Source: UBA117 sp049975245
GTDB taxonomy: Archaea > Methanobacteriota > Methanobacteria > Methanobacteriales > Methanobacteriaceae
NCBI GenBank assembly: GCA_049975245.1
Contig: JBNGDB010000017.1
Location: 1 to 49,618, forward strand
Length of the DNA stretch: 49,618 nucleotides
Direction: 5' to 3'
This document shows, piece by piece, positions 41,510 to 49,564 of the stretch. Position 1 is the stretch's first letter. Each line of letters opens with the position of its first letter. Below the pieces are notes generated by a model, which saw nothing but the letters and a program-made list of their open reading frames with translations, made no database searches and was not told the origin of the DNA. Both the position numbers and the translations under genes were made by a program.

Positions 41510-42203
41510 CTTCCATTTAAGGTCAAATAAAAATATAAAAGAGGTTTTAACTGAATCTAAAAGATTGGGATATTATGGAGTTGCCGTCATACAACCATCA
41601 GATATTTTTGATTATAATTTAATCAAGGATTTAAGTGAAATTCAATCAAATCTTAATCTAAAATTGTATAATGGGGTTGAAATTACCGCTAAAAATGGTA
41701 ATGATCTTAAAAAAAAGATTTCCAGATTTAGGAATAAAGTTGACGTTTTATTGGTCCGGGGGGGAAAAATTAAGATAAATCGGGCGGCATGTGAGGATCC
41801 GCGGGTAGACATAGTAACATATACCCATTATAAAAGACGTGACTGTGGTTTAAACCATGTTATTGCTAAAGAGGCAGCTAGAAATGAAGTTGCTGTTGAG
41901 ATAAATCTTAATTCTATTCTTAAAGCTAGATATTCTTCACGAGCAAAGCTCTTAAGCCAATATAGAGATATTCTTAAGTTGTACAGAAAATATCGTTTTC
42001 CACTTATTATTTCCAGCGGAGCTACATCTATCTTTGATTTAAGAAAACCTTTAGATATTATAAGTTTAAATCAGTGTTTTGGAATTACAAAAGATGAATC
42101 TATCAAGGGGATGTCTATAACCCCATCCAATATTATCAAAAGGAATGAAAAAAGACAGGATTTAGTTGTGGCTGGAGTAAGAAATTTAGGATTTATTGAT
42201 TAG
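41499..42203 (+). CDS. rnp3: RNase P protein component 3 (Rpp30 homologue)
   Basis: A 234-residue TIM-barrel-like subunit of RNase P, which trims the 5' leader of pre-tRNA together with the RNase P RNA. MYFDFHLRSNKNI, THYKRRDCGLNHVIAKEAA and ISSGATSIFDLRKP are family marks. I use the ATG at 41499: TTG at 41487 and ATG at 41496 are upstream alternatives, but GGTGG at 41489-41493 fits 41499 best. It overlaps the previous gene by 11 bases. Confidence 0.92.
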   Translation: MYFDFHLRSNKNIKEVLTESKRLGYYGVAVIQPSDIFDYNLIKDLSEIQSNLNLKLYNGVEITAKNGNDLKKKISRFRNKVDVLLVRGGKIKINRAACEDPRVDIVTYTHYKRRDCGLNHVIAKEAARNEVAVEINLNSILKARYSSRAKLLSQYRDILKLYRKYRFPLIISSGATSIFDLRKPLDIISLNQCFGITKDESIKGMSITPSNIIKRNEKRQDLVVAGVRNLGFID

Positions 42204-42234
42204 CATATCTTAACCAAATTTATAGGCGGATTTG

Positions 42235-42606
42235 ATGAAGTTAAAAATATTACCCTCTTCTATACGAGATAAAAAAAGGTATATAGCCTTTGAAGCTGTT
42301 TCTCAGTCTAATCTGAATCGTGAGGATGTAATTGGATTGATCTGGGAAAATTCTCTAAATTTGTATGGTGAATGCGGAACCAGTAAATTTGGTTTATGGA
42401 TAATGAAGTTATGGGATCAAAGTTCTAAAAAATATGAAAATGATTATTATGTTAAGGGAATCATACAGTGTAATCGTAATGAAGTTGATAAAGTAAGGGC
42501 AGCAATGTCCGTAATTACAAAAATTAAAGGTAAAAGAGTGGTTTTCCATACTCTGGGAGTGGCAGGCACCATTAAATCAGCAACTCTTAAATTTATTTCT
42601 CAATAA
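42235..42606 (+). CDS. rnp2: RNase P protein component 2 (Pop5 homologue)
   Basis: A 123-residue Pop5-type subunit that pairs with Rpp30 in the catalytic half of RNase P. LPSSIRDKKRYIAFEAVS and VVFHTLGVAGTIKSA are family marks. I use the ATG at 42235; the TTG at 42232 is an alternative. It lies 31 bases after rnp3. Confidence 0.92.
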   Translation: MKLKILPSSIRDKKRYIAFEAVSQSNLNREDVIGLIWENSLNLYGECGTSKFGLWIMKLWDQSSKKYENDYYVKGIIQCNRNEVDKVRAAMSVITKIKGKRVVFHTLGVAGTIKSATLKFISQ

Positions 42607-42700
42607 TTAGATTTTTAGAGAAAATATATTAATATATTGTGAAAATTTTAAAAATTAATGATTTAATGAATTATTTTATAATCCCTTCTTCCTCTTTAGC

Positions 42701-42841
42701 ATGGTGTTATCAATCATATTTTTATATAATGGTACTCTATTAATACTAGGAAGTACCATTTATTTTATTTCCATGCATAAAAGTATTGATTTAAATAAAT
42801 TCTTAAAAACTTTAAGTGCTAATAATATTATATTGATGTAG
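42701..42841 (+). CDS. Possible 46-residue membrane peptide
   Basis: A small open frame starting MVLSIIFLYNGTLLILG, with one membrane segment and a basic C terminus. TTTTATAA near 42675 lies about 25 bases before the ATG, fitting a leaderless transcript; there is no ribosome-binding site. It fills much of the 365-base gap between rnp2 and psmA, where other archaea have little. It may be chance. Confidence 0.25.
   Translation: MVLSIIFLYNGTLLILGSTIYFISMHKSIDLNKFLKTLSANNIILM
42728..42760. repeat. 9-bp inverted repeat before psmA
   Basis: AATGGTACT and AGTACCATT form a perfect inverted repeat around 15 bases, directly after a TATA-like TTTTTATATA. It is placed like an operator or mRNA hairpin in the promoter region of psmA-sbds-exosome. 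The rest of the gap (42607-42971) shows only AT-rich sequence. Confidence 0.5.
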
Positions 42842-42971
42842 ATTTAAACCTATTATGGAACTAAATAGACAATAGATAAATAAATTATAAAATTAAAAAA
42901 TATATGTAATAATTTATTAATTTCCAATTTAAATTAATTTAGATTAAAAAATAGTAAGAGAGGTATACAAT

Positions 42972-43718
42972 ATGCAACCACTTCAGAGTGCAGGATACGA
43001 TAGGGCTATAACAGTATTTAGTCCGGATGGAAGACTATTTCAGGTTGAATATGCGAGGGAAGCTGTAAAAAGAGGTACAACTTCTTTAGGCGTTAAATCA
43101 AAAGATGGAATTGTTCTGGTTGTGGATAAGAGACCCACAAGTAAATTAGTTGAACCTAAATCAATTGAAAAAATATTCCAAATTGATGAACATATTGGTG
43201 CTGCCACTTCAGGACTTGTAGCAGATGCTAGAGCCTTAATTGAGAAAGCAAGAATAGAAGCCCAAGTTAATAAAATAACCTATAATGAACCAATCCGGGT
43301 GGAAAGTTTAGCAAAGAAAATTTGTGACATGAAACAAATGTATACTCAGCATGGTGGTGTAAGGCCTTTTGGCTCTGCATTGATTATTGGAGGAGTCACT
43401 AATGGTGGCTGCAGATTATTTGAAACTGATCCCAGCGGAGCTTTAATTGAATACAAGGCTACAGCCATTGGAGCTGGTAGAACAATTGCCATGGATGTAT
43501 TTGAAAAGAATTATAATGATGATATTAACATAGTTGAATCAATTGAATTAGCATTAGACGCTGTCTATGAAGCAACTGAAGGTAAAACTACACCTGAAAG
43601 TGTTGAGATTTCAGTTATTGAAACTAAGGATAGGCAGTACAGAAAATTATCTGAAGAAGAAATTAAAGATCATGTAGAAGAACTCCTACTCAGAAAAAAG
43701 AAGGAGGAAGAGGAGTAA
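42972..43718 (+). CDS. psmA: 20S proteasome alpha subunit
   Basis: A 248-residue alpha subunit that forms the outer, gating rings of the 20S proteasome. The gate tail includes YDRAITVFSPDGRLFQVEYAREAVKRG, the alpha-type signature. It is degraded-protein partner of PAN (11550-12782). The C terminus is very acidic and lysine-rich. AGAGGTA is the ribosome-binding site. The sbds gene follows by three bases. Confidence 0.97.
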   Translation: MQPLQSAGYDRAITVFSPDGRLFQVEYAREAVKRGTTSLGVKSKDGIVLVVDKRPTSKLVEPKSIEKIFQIDEHIGAATSGLVADARALIEKARIEAQVNKITYNEPIRVESLAKKICDMKQMYTQHGGVRPFGSALIIGGVTNGGCRLFETDPSGALIEYKATAIGAGRTIAMDVFEKNYNDDINIVESIELALDAVYEATEGKTTPESVEISVIETKDRQYRKLSEEEIKDHVEELLLRKKKEEEE

Positions 43719-43721
43719 AAA

Positions 43722-44417
43722 ATGGTTACTCTTGAAGAAGCGGTCATAGCTCGTTTGGAATATTTTGGGGAGCGTTTTGAGATCTTAGTAGATCCCAATC
43801 TTGCAGCCGATTTTAAAAGAGGTAAAGAAGTCAATATTGAAGAAATACTTGCAGTTGAAGAAGTATTTAAAGATGCAAAAAAGGGTGATAAAGCATCTGA
43901 GGAAGCTATGAATAAAGCTTTTAATACAACAGATCCTTTAGATGTTTCGCAGGCCATATTGAAAAAGGGCCAAATACAGCTTACTGCTCAGCAGAGAAGA
44001 GATATGCAAGAGGAAAAGAGAAATAAAATAATCGCGAAAATTGCTAGAGAAGCGATAAATCCTCAGAATAAACTTCCTCACCCTTCTCGAAGAATTGAAA
44101 AGGCCATGGAAGAGGCTAAAGTTCATGTTGATCCGTTTAAAACTGTTGATGAACAAATTCCTATTGTTCTCAAAGCCATTCGTGTCAAAATTCCTATAAG
44201 GTTTGAAAGAGTTAAGATGGCAATAAGAATTCCGGGAGAATTTTCTGGAAGGGCCTATAGTACAATTTCCGATTTTGGCAAGATTAGAAAAGAAGAATGG
44301 CAGAATGACGGCTCATGGATAGCTGTGGTTGAATTACCTGGTGGGTTACAAGAAGGTTTTCATCGAAAACTAAGTGAACTTACCGGAGGAATGGTTGAAA
44401 CCAAGCTATTAAAATAA
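43722..44417 (+). CDS. sbds: Ribosome maturation factor SBDS
   Basis: A 231-residue Shwachman-Bodian-Diamond protein homologue. In eukaryotes SBDS with EFL1 releases the anti-association factor eIF6/aIF6 from the large subunit; archaeal homologues likely do similar work. It has the N-terminal FYSH-type domain (ILVDPNLAADFKRGK), the helical middle (LTAQQRRDMQEEKRNKII) and a ferredoxin-like C-terminal domain. GGAGGAAGAGGAG before the start lies in the psmA 3' end, so the two are coupled. Confidence 0.94.
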   Translation: MVTLEEAVIARLEYFGERFEILVDPNLAADFKRGKEVNIEEILAVEEVFKDAKKGDKASEEAMNKAFNTTDPLDVSQAILKKGQIQLTAQQRRDMQEEKRNKIIAKIAREAINPQNKLPHPSRRIEKAMEEAKVHVDPFKTVDEQIPIVLKAIRVKIPIRFERVKMAIRIPGEFSGRAYSTISDFGKIRKEEWQNDGSWIAVVELPGGLQEGFHRKLSELTGGMVETKLLK

Positions 44418-44464
44418 CTTCTTCTTTTAATGTGTATGGCCTTCCCTAATATAGGAGGCAAAGT

Positions 44465-45205
44465 GTGATAAATGTAAAAGATAAAGATCTAGTAGTCCCT
44501 GGTGAAATTTTAGCAGATGAAGAATATAATTCTGGCAGGGGAACTTTTAGAGATGAAAATAAGATATGTTCGTCTGTTGTTGGACTGGTGGCTCTTAGAA
44601 ATAAAAAAATAAGTGTTATTCCCTTGCAGAGTAAATATATACCAAAACGAGGGGATGTAGTTATTGGTGAAATAACTGATATAAGATTCTCTATGTGGGG
44701 ATTAGATATAAATTCACCATATTCTGGACTTTTACCAGCATCAGAAGTTTTTGGAAAAGACAAAAGAGAATTAGAAAGAGCATTTAATATAGGTGATGTT
44801 CTGTTTCTCAGAGTTGTTGATGTTGATGAAGTAAAAAAGGTTAAATTAGGCCTTAAAGGAAGAGGGCTTGGTAAATTCCGTGGAGGAATCCTCATCAATA
44901 TTACTCCAACTAAAGTGCCCAGATTAATTGGAAAGAAAGGTTCAATGATTAATATGATCAAGGATCAGACCAAATGTGAAATTGTGGTTGGCCAAAATGG
45001 AGTGGTATGGGTAAAAGGTGACCCATCAATGGAAAGAATTACTGAGAAAGTAATAAATATGATAGAAGATCAAGCTCACACTTCTGGATTAACTGATCGA
45101 GTTAGAGATATGCTCTCTGAACTTGTAAATGGAGAAACTGAGGAATCAGAAGCAGATGAAGAAAATATAGTTGAAGATGACAATAGTCAGAAAAATAATG
45201 ATTAA
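44465..45205 (+). CDS. rrp4: Exosome RNA-binding subunit Rrp4
   Basis: A 246-residue cap subunit of the archaeal exosome with an N-terminal region, an S1 domain (ISVIPLQSKYIPKRGDVVIGEITDIR ...) and a KH domain (VPRLIGKKGSMINMIKDQTKCEI split over two turns). It binds substrate RNA above the Rrp41-Rrp42 ring. It starts at GTG behind ATAGGAGG. The C-terminal tail is acidic. Confidence 0.95.
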   Translation: MINVKDKDLVVPGEILADEEYNSGRGTFRDENKICSSVVGLVALRNKKISVIPLQSKYIPKRGDVVIGEITDIRFSMWGLDINSPYSGLLPASEVFGKDKRELERAFNIGDVLFLRVVDVDEVKKVKLGLKGRGLGKFRGGILINITPTKVPRLIGKKGSMINMIKDQTKCEIVVGQNGVVWVKGDPSMERITEKVINMIEDQAHTSGLTDRVRDMLSELVNGETEESEADEENIVEDDNSQKNND

Positions 45206-45210
45206 AAGAG

Positions 45211-45930
45211 GTGATTACTATTATCACATTAGGAAAAAATGAAGGGTCTGTAAAAAGAGCTGATGGAAGAGCTTTTGATGAATTAAGACCTATAAAAATT
45301 GAAGCCGGAGTATTAGAAAGAGCTGATGGATCAGCTTACTTAGAATTTGGTGGTAACAAAATTTTGGTCGCAGTATACGGGCCACGGGAATTTCACATAA
45401 GAAGATTGCAAAAACCCGACCAGGCCGTAGTAAGGTGCAGGTATAACATGGCACCTTTCTCAGTGGATGATAGAAAAAGACCAGGACCAGATAGAAGATC
45501 TGTAGAAATATCCAAAATAACCTCCGAAGCATTAACTCCTGCGGTATTTTTGGAAAAATATCCAAGATCAACCATAGATGTATTTATAGAAGTTTTAGAG
45601 GCTGAAGGCGGAACTCGGTGTGCTGGAATAACTGCAGCATCTGTGGCTATGGCTGACGCTGGTATACCCATGAGGGATATGGTGGTGGCCTGCGCTGCTG
45701 GTAAAGCAGATGATAATGTTATATTGGATTTATCTGAAACTGAAGATAAAGAGGGCCAAGCCGATCTTCCAGTGGCCATAATGCCAAGAACTGGGGAAAT
45801 AACTCTTATTCAGATGGATGGTAATTTATCTTCTGAAGAATTTGAGAAAGCACTTGATCTAGCCTTTGAAGGTTGTAAAAAGATTAGTGAGATTCAGAAA
45901 GAGTCTTTAAAGACCAGGTATGGTGAATAA
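45211..45930 (+). CDS. rrp41: Exosome catalytic subunit Rrp41
   Basis: A 239-residue RNase PH-fold subunit that carries the phosphorolytic site of the exosome. NKILVAVYGPREFH, RCRYNMAPFSVDDRKRPGPDRRS and DLPVAIMPRTGEITLIQMDG are family marks. The 5' end is unusual: the GTG at 45211 is inside GAGGTGAT, a good ribosome-binding site, and the next codon at the matching distance is ATT at 45220. Either GTG is used with no upstream site, or initiation is at ATT. Confidence 0.93.
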   Translation: MITIITLGKNEGSVKRADGRAFDELRPIKIEAGVLERADGSAYLEFGGNKILVAVYGPREFHIRRLQKPDQAVVRCRYNMAPFSVDDRKRPGPDRRSVEISKITSEALTPAVFLEKYPRSTIDVFIEVLEAEGGTRCAGITAASVAMADAGIPMRDMVVACAAGKADDNVILDLSETEDKEGQADLPVAIMPRTGEITLIQMDGNLSSEEFEKALDLAFEGCKKISEIQKESLKTRYGE

Positions 45931-45931
45931 T

Positions 45932-46723
45932 ATGACTGAAATAATTCCTGAAATAACCAAAAAAAGCATAACTGATCTTATAAATAATGGGGAAAGGGCT
46001 GATAACCGCCCATTGGACGAATACCGTGAAGTTTCACTGGAAACTGGAGTTATTACTAAGGCTGAAGGATCTGCCCGTGTAAAAATTGGAAATACCCAGT
46101 TAATGATCGGTGCAAAATCACAAATTGCAGAACCATTCCCTGACACACCTAATAAAGGTGTTTTAATGACTAATTCCGAACTTTTACCTATGGCATCTCC
46201 AACTTTTGAACCTGGACCTCCTGATGAAAGGTCTGTTGAATTATCTAGAGTTGTAGATAGATGTATTCGGGAAGGCGGAGTAATTGACCTGGAAAAACTT
46301 TGCATAGTGCCTGGAGATAAAGTTTGGATGATCTTTTTAGATATCCATGTCTTGGACTATGATGGGAATTTGCTGGATGCAGCTGCCCTTGGATGTTTAG
46401 CAGCTCTTCTTGATACCAGTATACCCACTGCAACTTGTGAAGATGACGAAATACTCATTGATTATGAAAAAATGGTGGATTTGCCCATTAATGAAAAGGC
46501 TCTTCTATGTACATTTGCAAAAATTGGTAATGAATTAGTCCTTGACCCCTCACTTGAAGAAGAACAGGTTATGGGAGCAAGAATATCTGTTGGAGTAATT
46601 GAAGATGGTTCAGTATGTGCCATGCAAAAAGGTGGAGAAGAACCCTTATCCAAAGAAGAGATATTGAAGGCAATTAACATAACTAGAGAAAAAACTAATG
46701 ATCTTAGGAAGTATTTGAAATAA
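45932..46723 (+). CDS. rrp42: Exosome subunit Rrp42
   Basis: A 263-residue RNase PH-fold subunit that is catalytically silent but forms the hexamer ring with Rrp41. IKIEP is not seen; the clear marks are GTQLMIGAKSQIAEPFPDTPNKG-like text and GPPDERSVELSRVVDR. I choose the ATG at 45932, one base after the rrp41 stop; ATGGTGAA supplies its ribosome-binding site. The ATG at 45920 would overlap rrp41 by 11 bases. Confidence 0.94.
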   Translation: MTEIIPEITKKSITDLINNGERADNRPLDEYREVSLETGVITKAEGSARVKIGNTQLMIGAKSQIAEPFPDTPNKGVLMTNSELLPMASPTFEPGPPDERSVELSRVVDRCIREGGVIDLEKLCIVPGDKVWMIFLDIHVLDYDGNLLDAAALGCLAALLDTSIPTATCEDDEILIDYEKMVDLPINEKALLCTFAKIGNELVLDPSLEEEQVMGARISVGVIEDGSVCAMQKGGEEPLSKEEILKAINITREKTNDLRKYLK

Positions 46724-46974
46724 ATCAGTTTGTTTCATACTTTAAAAAATTGTAATTACCTTTTTAACCAGGTTTAAATTAGAAATATAAGAGGTATTTT
46801 ATATTATTAACAAACATTTTATAAAATAAGGAATAAATATTAGATTTAAAGTTTAGACTAAATTATTTAATATAGTTTTTACATATAATACTAAAAATTG
46901 TTTCATATTTTTGTTAATAAATTTTTTAAATTTTATGAAATTAAATATAAATTTTTGAATTAGGAGTGATTTTT

Positions 46975-47244
46975 ATGGCTAGGACAAAGAAAGTAGGCGT
47001 TACTGGAAGATTTGGCGCCAGATACGGTAGAAAAGCAAAGCGAACTGTTAAAAAGATTGAAGATAATATGAAAAAAAAGCACCTTTGTCCACAATGTGAC
47101 CGGGTTGCTGTAAAAAGAGTGAGCAGCGGTATATGGAAATGCAGAAAATGTGATGCAGTATTTACAGGAGGAGCTTATGTACCTGCAACACCTATGGCTA
47201 AAACAGCTGCAAGAAATATTAAGAGGATAGTCGGAGGTTTATAA
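46975..47244 (+). CDS. rpl37ae: Large ribosomal subunit protein L37Ae
   Basis: An 89-residue zinc-ribbon ribosomal protein: CPQCDRVAVKRVSSGIWKCRKC holds the four cysteines (split here over CPQC and CRKC). The ATG at 46975 follows AGGAGTGAT, within which lies an in-frame GTG at 46966 that is probably not used. rpoP follows after one base. Confidence 0.95.
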   Translation: MARTKKVGVTGRFGARYGRKAKRTVKKIEDNMKKKHLCPQCDRVAVKRVSSGIWKCRKCDAVFTGGAYVPATPMAKTAARNIKRIVGGL

Positions 47245-47245
47245 A

Positions 47246-47377
47246 TTGTATAAATGCGCAGTATGTGGCACATTAATTGATCCTAAAGATTATATGGAAA
47301 ATAAATGTCCTCGATGCCGATACAGAATCCTTTTTAAAGAGATTCCTGAAGTAAAAAGAACTATTAAAGCCAGATAA
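47246..47377 (+). CDS. rpoP: RNA polymerase subunit P (Rpb12 homologue)
   Basis: A 43-residue zinc-ribbon subunit of the archaeal RNA polymerase, too short for many gene callers. It starts at TTG with GGAGG ten bases before it, begins MYKCAVCGTLI, has the second pair CPRC, and ends with FKEIP ... TIKAR, the conserved Rpb12 tail. It follows rpl37ae after one base and precedes a Brix gene, the usual archaeal order. Confidence 0.93.
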   Translation: MYKCAVCGTLIDPKDYMENKCPRCRYRILFKEIPEVKRTIKAR

Positions 47378-47448
47378 TTCCCTTTTTTAGTGATTATCTT
47401 AAACTTTAAGAAATTTTTTTTACGTAATTTCAGTTTTTATAGGTACTT

Positions 47449-47940
47449 ATGTTAATAACAACCTCAAGAAAGCCTTCAAATCGAACAAGATCTTTTTCTC
47501 AGAGTTTGAGCAGGGCTTTAAATTCAATTTATATTAATCGGGGTAAAATGAGCATGAGGAACCTCCTTTTAAAAAACAGTGAATTAGAATCTAACTCCCT
47601 TCTCATAATATCTGAAAAAAAGGGAAATCCCAATCAATTAACATTCTATAATGAAAAAGGCGAATCTTTATTAACTTTAGATGTTTCAGTAGCACTTAAA
47701 CCAGTAAGAACCAACATTAAACCAGAAAAACAATCTATAATCTGCCAGATTGAAGAATTAGAGGATATAATTCCAATTTTCGGGTTACCAGAGGAAAAAG
47801 GCGATAAAAAGTCTAATTTGGTAATCATTAGGGAGAATAAAAAGACAAAAGCAGTCATTGAATTCATAGACGATAAAGGACATCAAACTAATCCTCTTAT
47901 ATACATCCATGATTGGAGAAGATTAAGTGAAGTCACTTAA
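47449..47940 (+). CDS. Brix-domain ribosome biogenesis protein
   Basis: A 163-residue archaeal Brix/Imp4-type protein. MLITTSRKPSNRTRSFSQSL is the family start. Eukaryotic relatives bind pre-rRNA during ribosome assembly. It overlaps the pcc1 start by 14 bases. No strong ribosome-binding site precedes the ATG; GTACTT is all that is seen, so the start may be leaderless. Confidence 0.9.
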   Translation: MLITTSRKPSNRTRSFSQSLSRALNSIYINRGKMSMRNLLLKNSELESNSLLIISEKKGNPNQLTFYNEKGESLLTLDVSVALKPVRTNIKPEKQSIICQIEELEDIIPIFGLPEEKGDKKSNLVIIRENKKTKAVIEFIDDKGHQTNPLIYIHDWRRLSEVT

Positions 47941-48187
47941 AAGAGTGGAAACCGAAATTGAAATTGAATTCGATAATTTCAATGATGCAGACATAGTACT
48001 AAAATCAATCAAACCCGAAATCATATCTGCCCCAGCAGATAGATCTAAAATTAATGCGATTATTAAAGGTAATAAAACGTTAAAAATTGAGATTGATGCT
48101 CAAGATACACCTTCATTAAGAGCATCTTTAAATTCATATTTAAGATGGATAATTTTATCCTGTGAGATTTTAAAACTTAAAAAATAG
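47927..48187 (+). CDS. pcc1: KEOPS complex subunit Pcc1
   Basis: An 86-residue dimerising KEOPS subunit that binds Kae1. SLRASLNSYLRWIILS is the conserved helix of the family and EIEFDNFNDADIVLKSIKPE its first part. It starts at GTG inside the Brix gene, with GGAGA eight bases before it. Cgi121 of the same complex is at 18490-19005. Confidence 0.9.
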   Translation: MKSLKRVETEIEIEFDNFNDADIVLKSIKPEIISAPADRSKINAIIKGNKTLKIEIDAQDTPSLRASLNSYLRWIILSCEILKLKK

Positions 48188-48228
48188 AAAATTATTATTT
48201 GACTTATTCCAAATTAAGAGGTGAAAAA

Positions 48229-48594
48229 ATGGAACTTCCACAAAATATTCAACATCAAATTGCCCAGTTCCAGCAGTTACAACAGCAGGCACAGGCAATT
48301 TCTATGCAAAAACAGAATCTTGAACTTCAACTAAAAGAAACGCAAAAAGCTATGGATGAATTGAAAAAGGCAGAAGAAGATTCTGAAATATACAAAACAG
48401 CTGGTAATTTATTGGTTAAAGTTACTAAAGAAGAAATAAGTAAAGAATTAGACGATAAAGTAGAAACTCTGGAGCTTCGTGATAAAACTATAAAAAGACA
48501 AGAAGAGCGGATCATGAAACGATTACAAGAAATGCAAACCACTATCCAGGAAGCTATGCAGAGTGCTGGATTACAACCGGAGCAAGGTACTTGA
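48229..48594 (+). CDS. pfdB: Prefoldin subunit beta
   Basis: A 121-residue coiled-coil chaperone subunit that holds unfolded protein and passes it to the thermosome. Long heptad-like helices flank a short beta hairpin (NLLVKVTKEEISKEL). I use the ATG at 48229 with AAGAGGTG before it; an upstream in-frame codon at 48199 would add ten unlike residues. It overlaps the DUF3194 start (TTGA). Confidence 0.95.
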   Translation: MELPQNIQHQIAQFQQLQQQAQAISMQKQNLELQLKETQKAMDELKKAEEDSEIYKTAGNLLVKVTKEEISKELDDKVETLELRDKTIKRQEERIMKRLQEMQTTIQEAMQSAGLQPEQGT

Positions 48595-48872
48595 ATAAAT
48601 TAAAAGAACTTTCAAAGGAAGATCTTGCCAAGATATCAGATTTCGCGGTTTTAACCGCTGAAAATTTTATTTTTTCCCGAGTTTCTAAAAAAGAGATTGT
48701 AGATATTGATATCAACACACATCTCAGCTATGAAGATGAATTAGATGTTGATATACAAATCAATTTAATATTAGATGAACTCTGCCCTGCAGATGAAGGT
48801 ATTGCTGATGCTGCAATAGAACATACTCTTAAAGAACTTGATAAATTTTTAGATGATAATTATCGGGATTAA
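48591..48872 (+). CDS. DUF3194 family protein
   Basis: A 93-residue acidic archaeal protein. LSYEDELDVDIQINLILDELCPADEGIADAAIEHTL is shown in part here as the family centre (positions about 46-83). It nearly always follows pfdB. The TTG start overlaps the pfdB stop, so it is co-translated. The function is unknown. Confidence 0.85.
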   Translation: MNKLKELSKEDLAKISDFAVLTAENFIFSRVSKKEIVDIDINTHLSYEDELDVDIQINLILDELCPADEGIADAAIEHTLKELDKFLDDNYRD

Positions 48873-49028
48873 ATATCTTAAGCCTTCTAATTTTATCTAT
48901 AATATCTTTTTTTTTGAATTGAAATTAAATTAATCCAACTTTTCCGGTTAAGTATAACCATTTAATCCGCCCCCTTTTTTACAAATTTATCACAGTATTA
49001 CAGAGATTTAATAATTTAATCATTTAGT

Positions 49029-49052
49029 AATACTTTTTAATAAAAAAGTATT
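49029..49052. repeat. 10-bp inverted repeat
   Basis: AATACTTTTT and AAAAAGTATT form a perfect dyad around AATA in the gap after the exosome superoperon. The T run in its first arm may help end the upstream transcript. Confidence 0.4.
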
Positions 49053-49147
49053 TATAGTATTGCTTCCTTTACTATATTTGTCAAGTATAATTCTAGCCAT
49101 AGTTCCTTGCAAAAAAATTGGAATATACATTGACTTTTAATTGTCTG

Positions 49148-49203
49148 TAGGGCATCATAATCTTAGCTCAAATGTATCATTAAAGATGCCCTATATGAAC
49201 CTA
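49148..49203. repeat. 9-bp stem closing a 38-base loop
   Basis: TAGGGCATC (49148-49156) and GATGCCCTA (49195-49203) are perfectly complementary. The second arm ends 21 bases before the ATG at 49224. It is GC richer than its surroundings. It may be a 5' leader structure or part of an unknown small RNA. Confidence 0.5.
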
Positions 49204-49223
49204 TTTTGTTTTCAGGCGATAAA

Positions 49224-49460
49224 ATGGTAAACAATTCTAATATGGAAATGAGCTACGTAATAGATAAACTAAAAAATTTAGACAATCATTTGGACATCCA
49301 CAAAAATAGTAGTATAGCATGGGTAACATTTCCATACAGTCCAGAAAATTTAGATAATGTAAAAAAATCTTTAATAATTTTAAATTGGTCTAAAAATGAT
49401 TATAATCTCAACTTTGACGAGAATTTAATCTTCATAGAAAAAGATATTTATGATAAATAA
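49224..49460 (+). CDS. Hypothetical protein, 78 residues
   Basis: A small acidic protein beginning MVNNSNMEMSYVIDKL, with mixed helix and strand character and no cysteine or membrane segment. AGGCGAT, four to five bases before this ATG, is a near match to the local ribosome-binding site, so I prefer it to the TTG at 49206. Family unknown. Confidence 0.5.
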   Translation: MVNNSNMEMSYVIDKLKNLDNHLDIHKNSSIAWVTFPYSPENLDNVKKSLIILNWSKNDYNLNFDENLIFIEKDIYDK

Positions 49461-49471
49461 TTCCTTTTAAC

Positions 49472-49564
49472 TGATTATTTAATATTAATAACACTAATCA
49501 TTTTGTTTAATTATTAATAACAAGAATCCTTAAATGATTATTTAATATTAAATAACAGTAATCA
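49472..49564. repeat. Two copies of a 29-30 bp dyad element
   Basis: Copies at 49472-49500 and 49535-49564 share TGATTATTTAATATTAA and end in TAATCA, so each begins TGATTA and ends with its complement TAATCA. Spacing between the copies is 63 bases, six helical turns. They probably belong to the promoter of the next gene outside the window. Confidence 0.5.

Larger units (their letters stand above)
48873..49223. other. Intergenic region with two dyads
   Basis: After the superoperon stop there is T-rich sequence near 48908-48916 that could end transcription, then the dyads at 49029-49052 and 49148-49203. No recognisable gene or known RNA family was seen; TTTATAGTAT near 49051-49060 is a weak promoter candidate. 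Confidence 0.45.

Noticed and set aside
45198..45242. A 14-codon frame (MIKRGDYYYHIRKK) between rrp4 and rrp41
   Set aside because: It overlaps both genes and has no ribosome-binding site; probably chance, though it contains the rrp41 ribosome-binding site.
49020..49130. A 36-codon minus-strand frame in the last gap
   Set aside because: It crosses the 10-bp inverted repeat, has no ribosome-binding site and stops before any recognisable domain.
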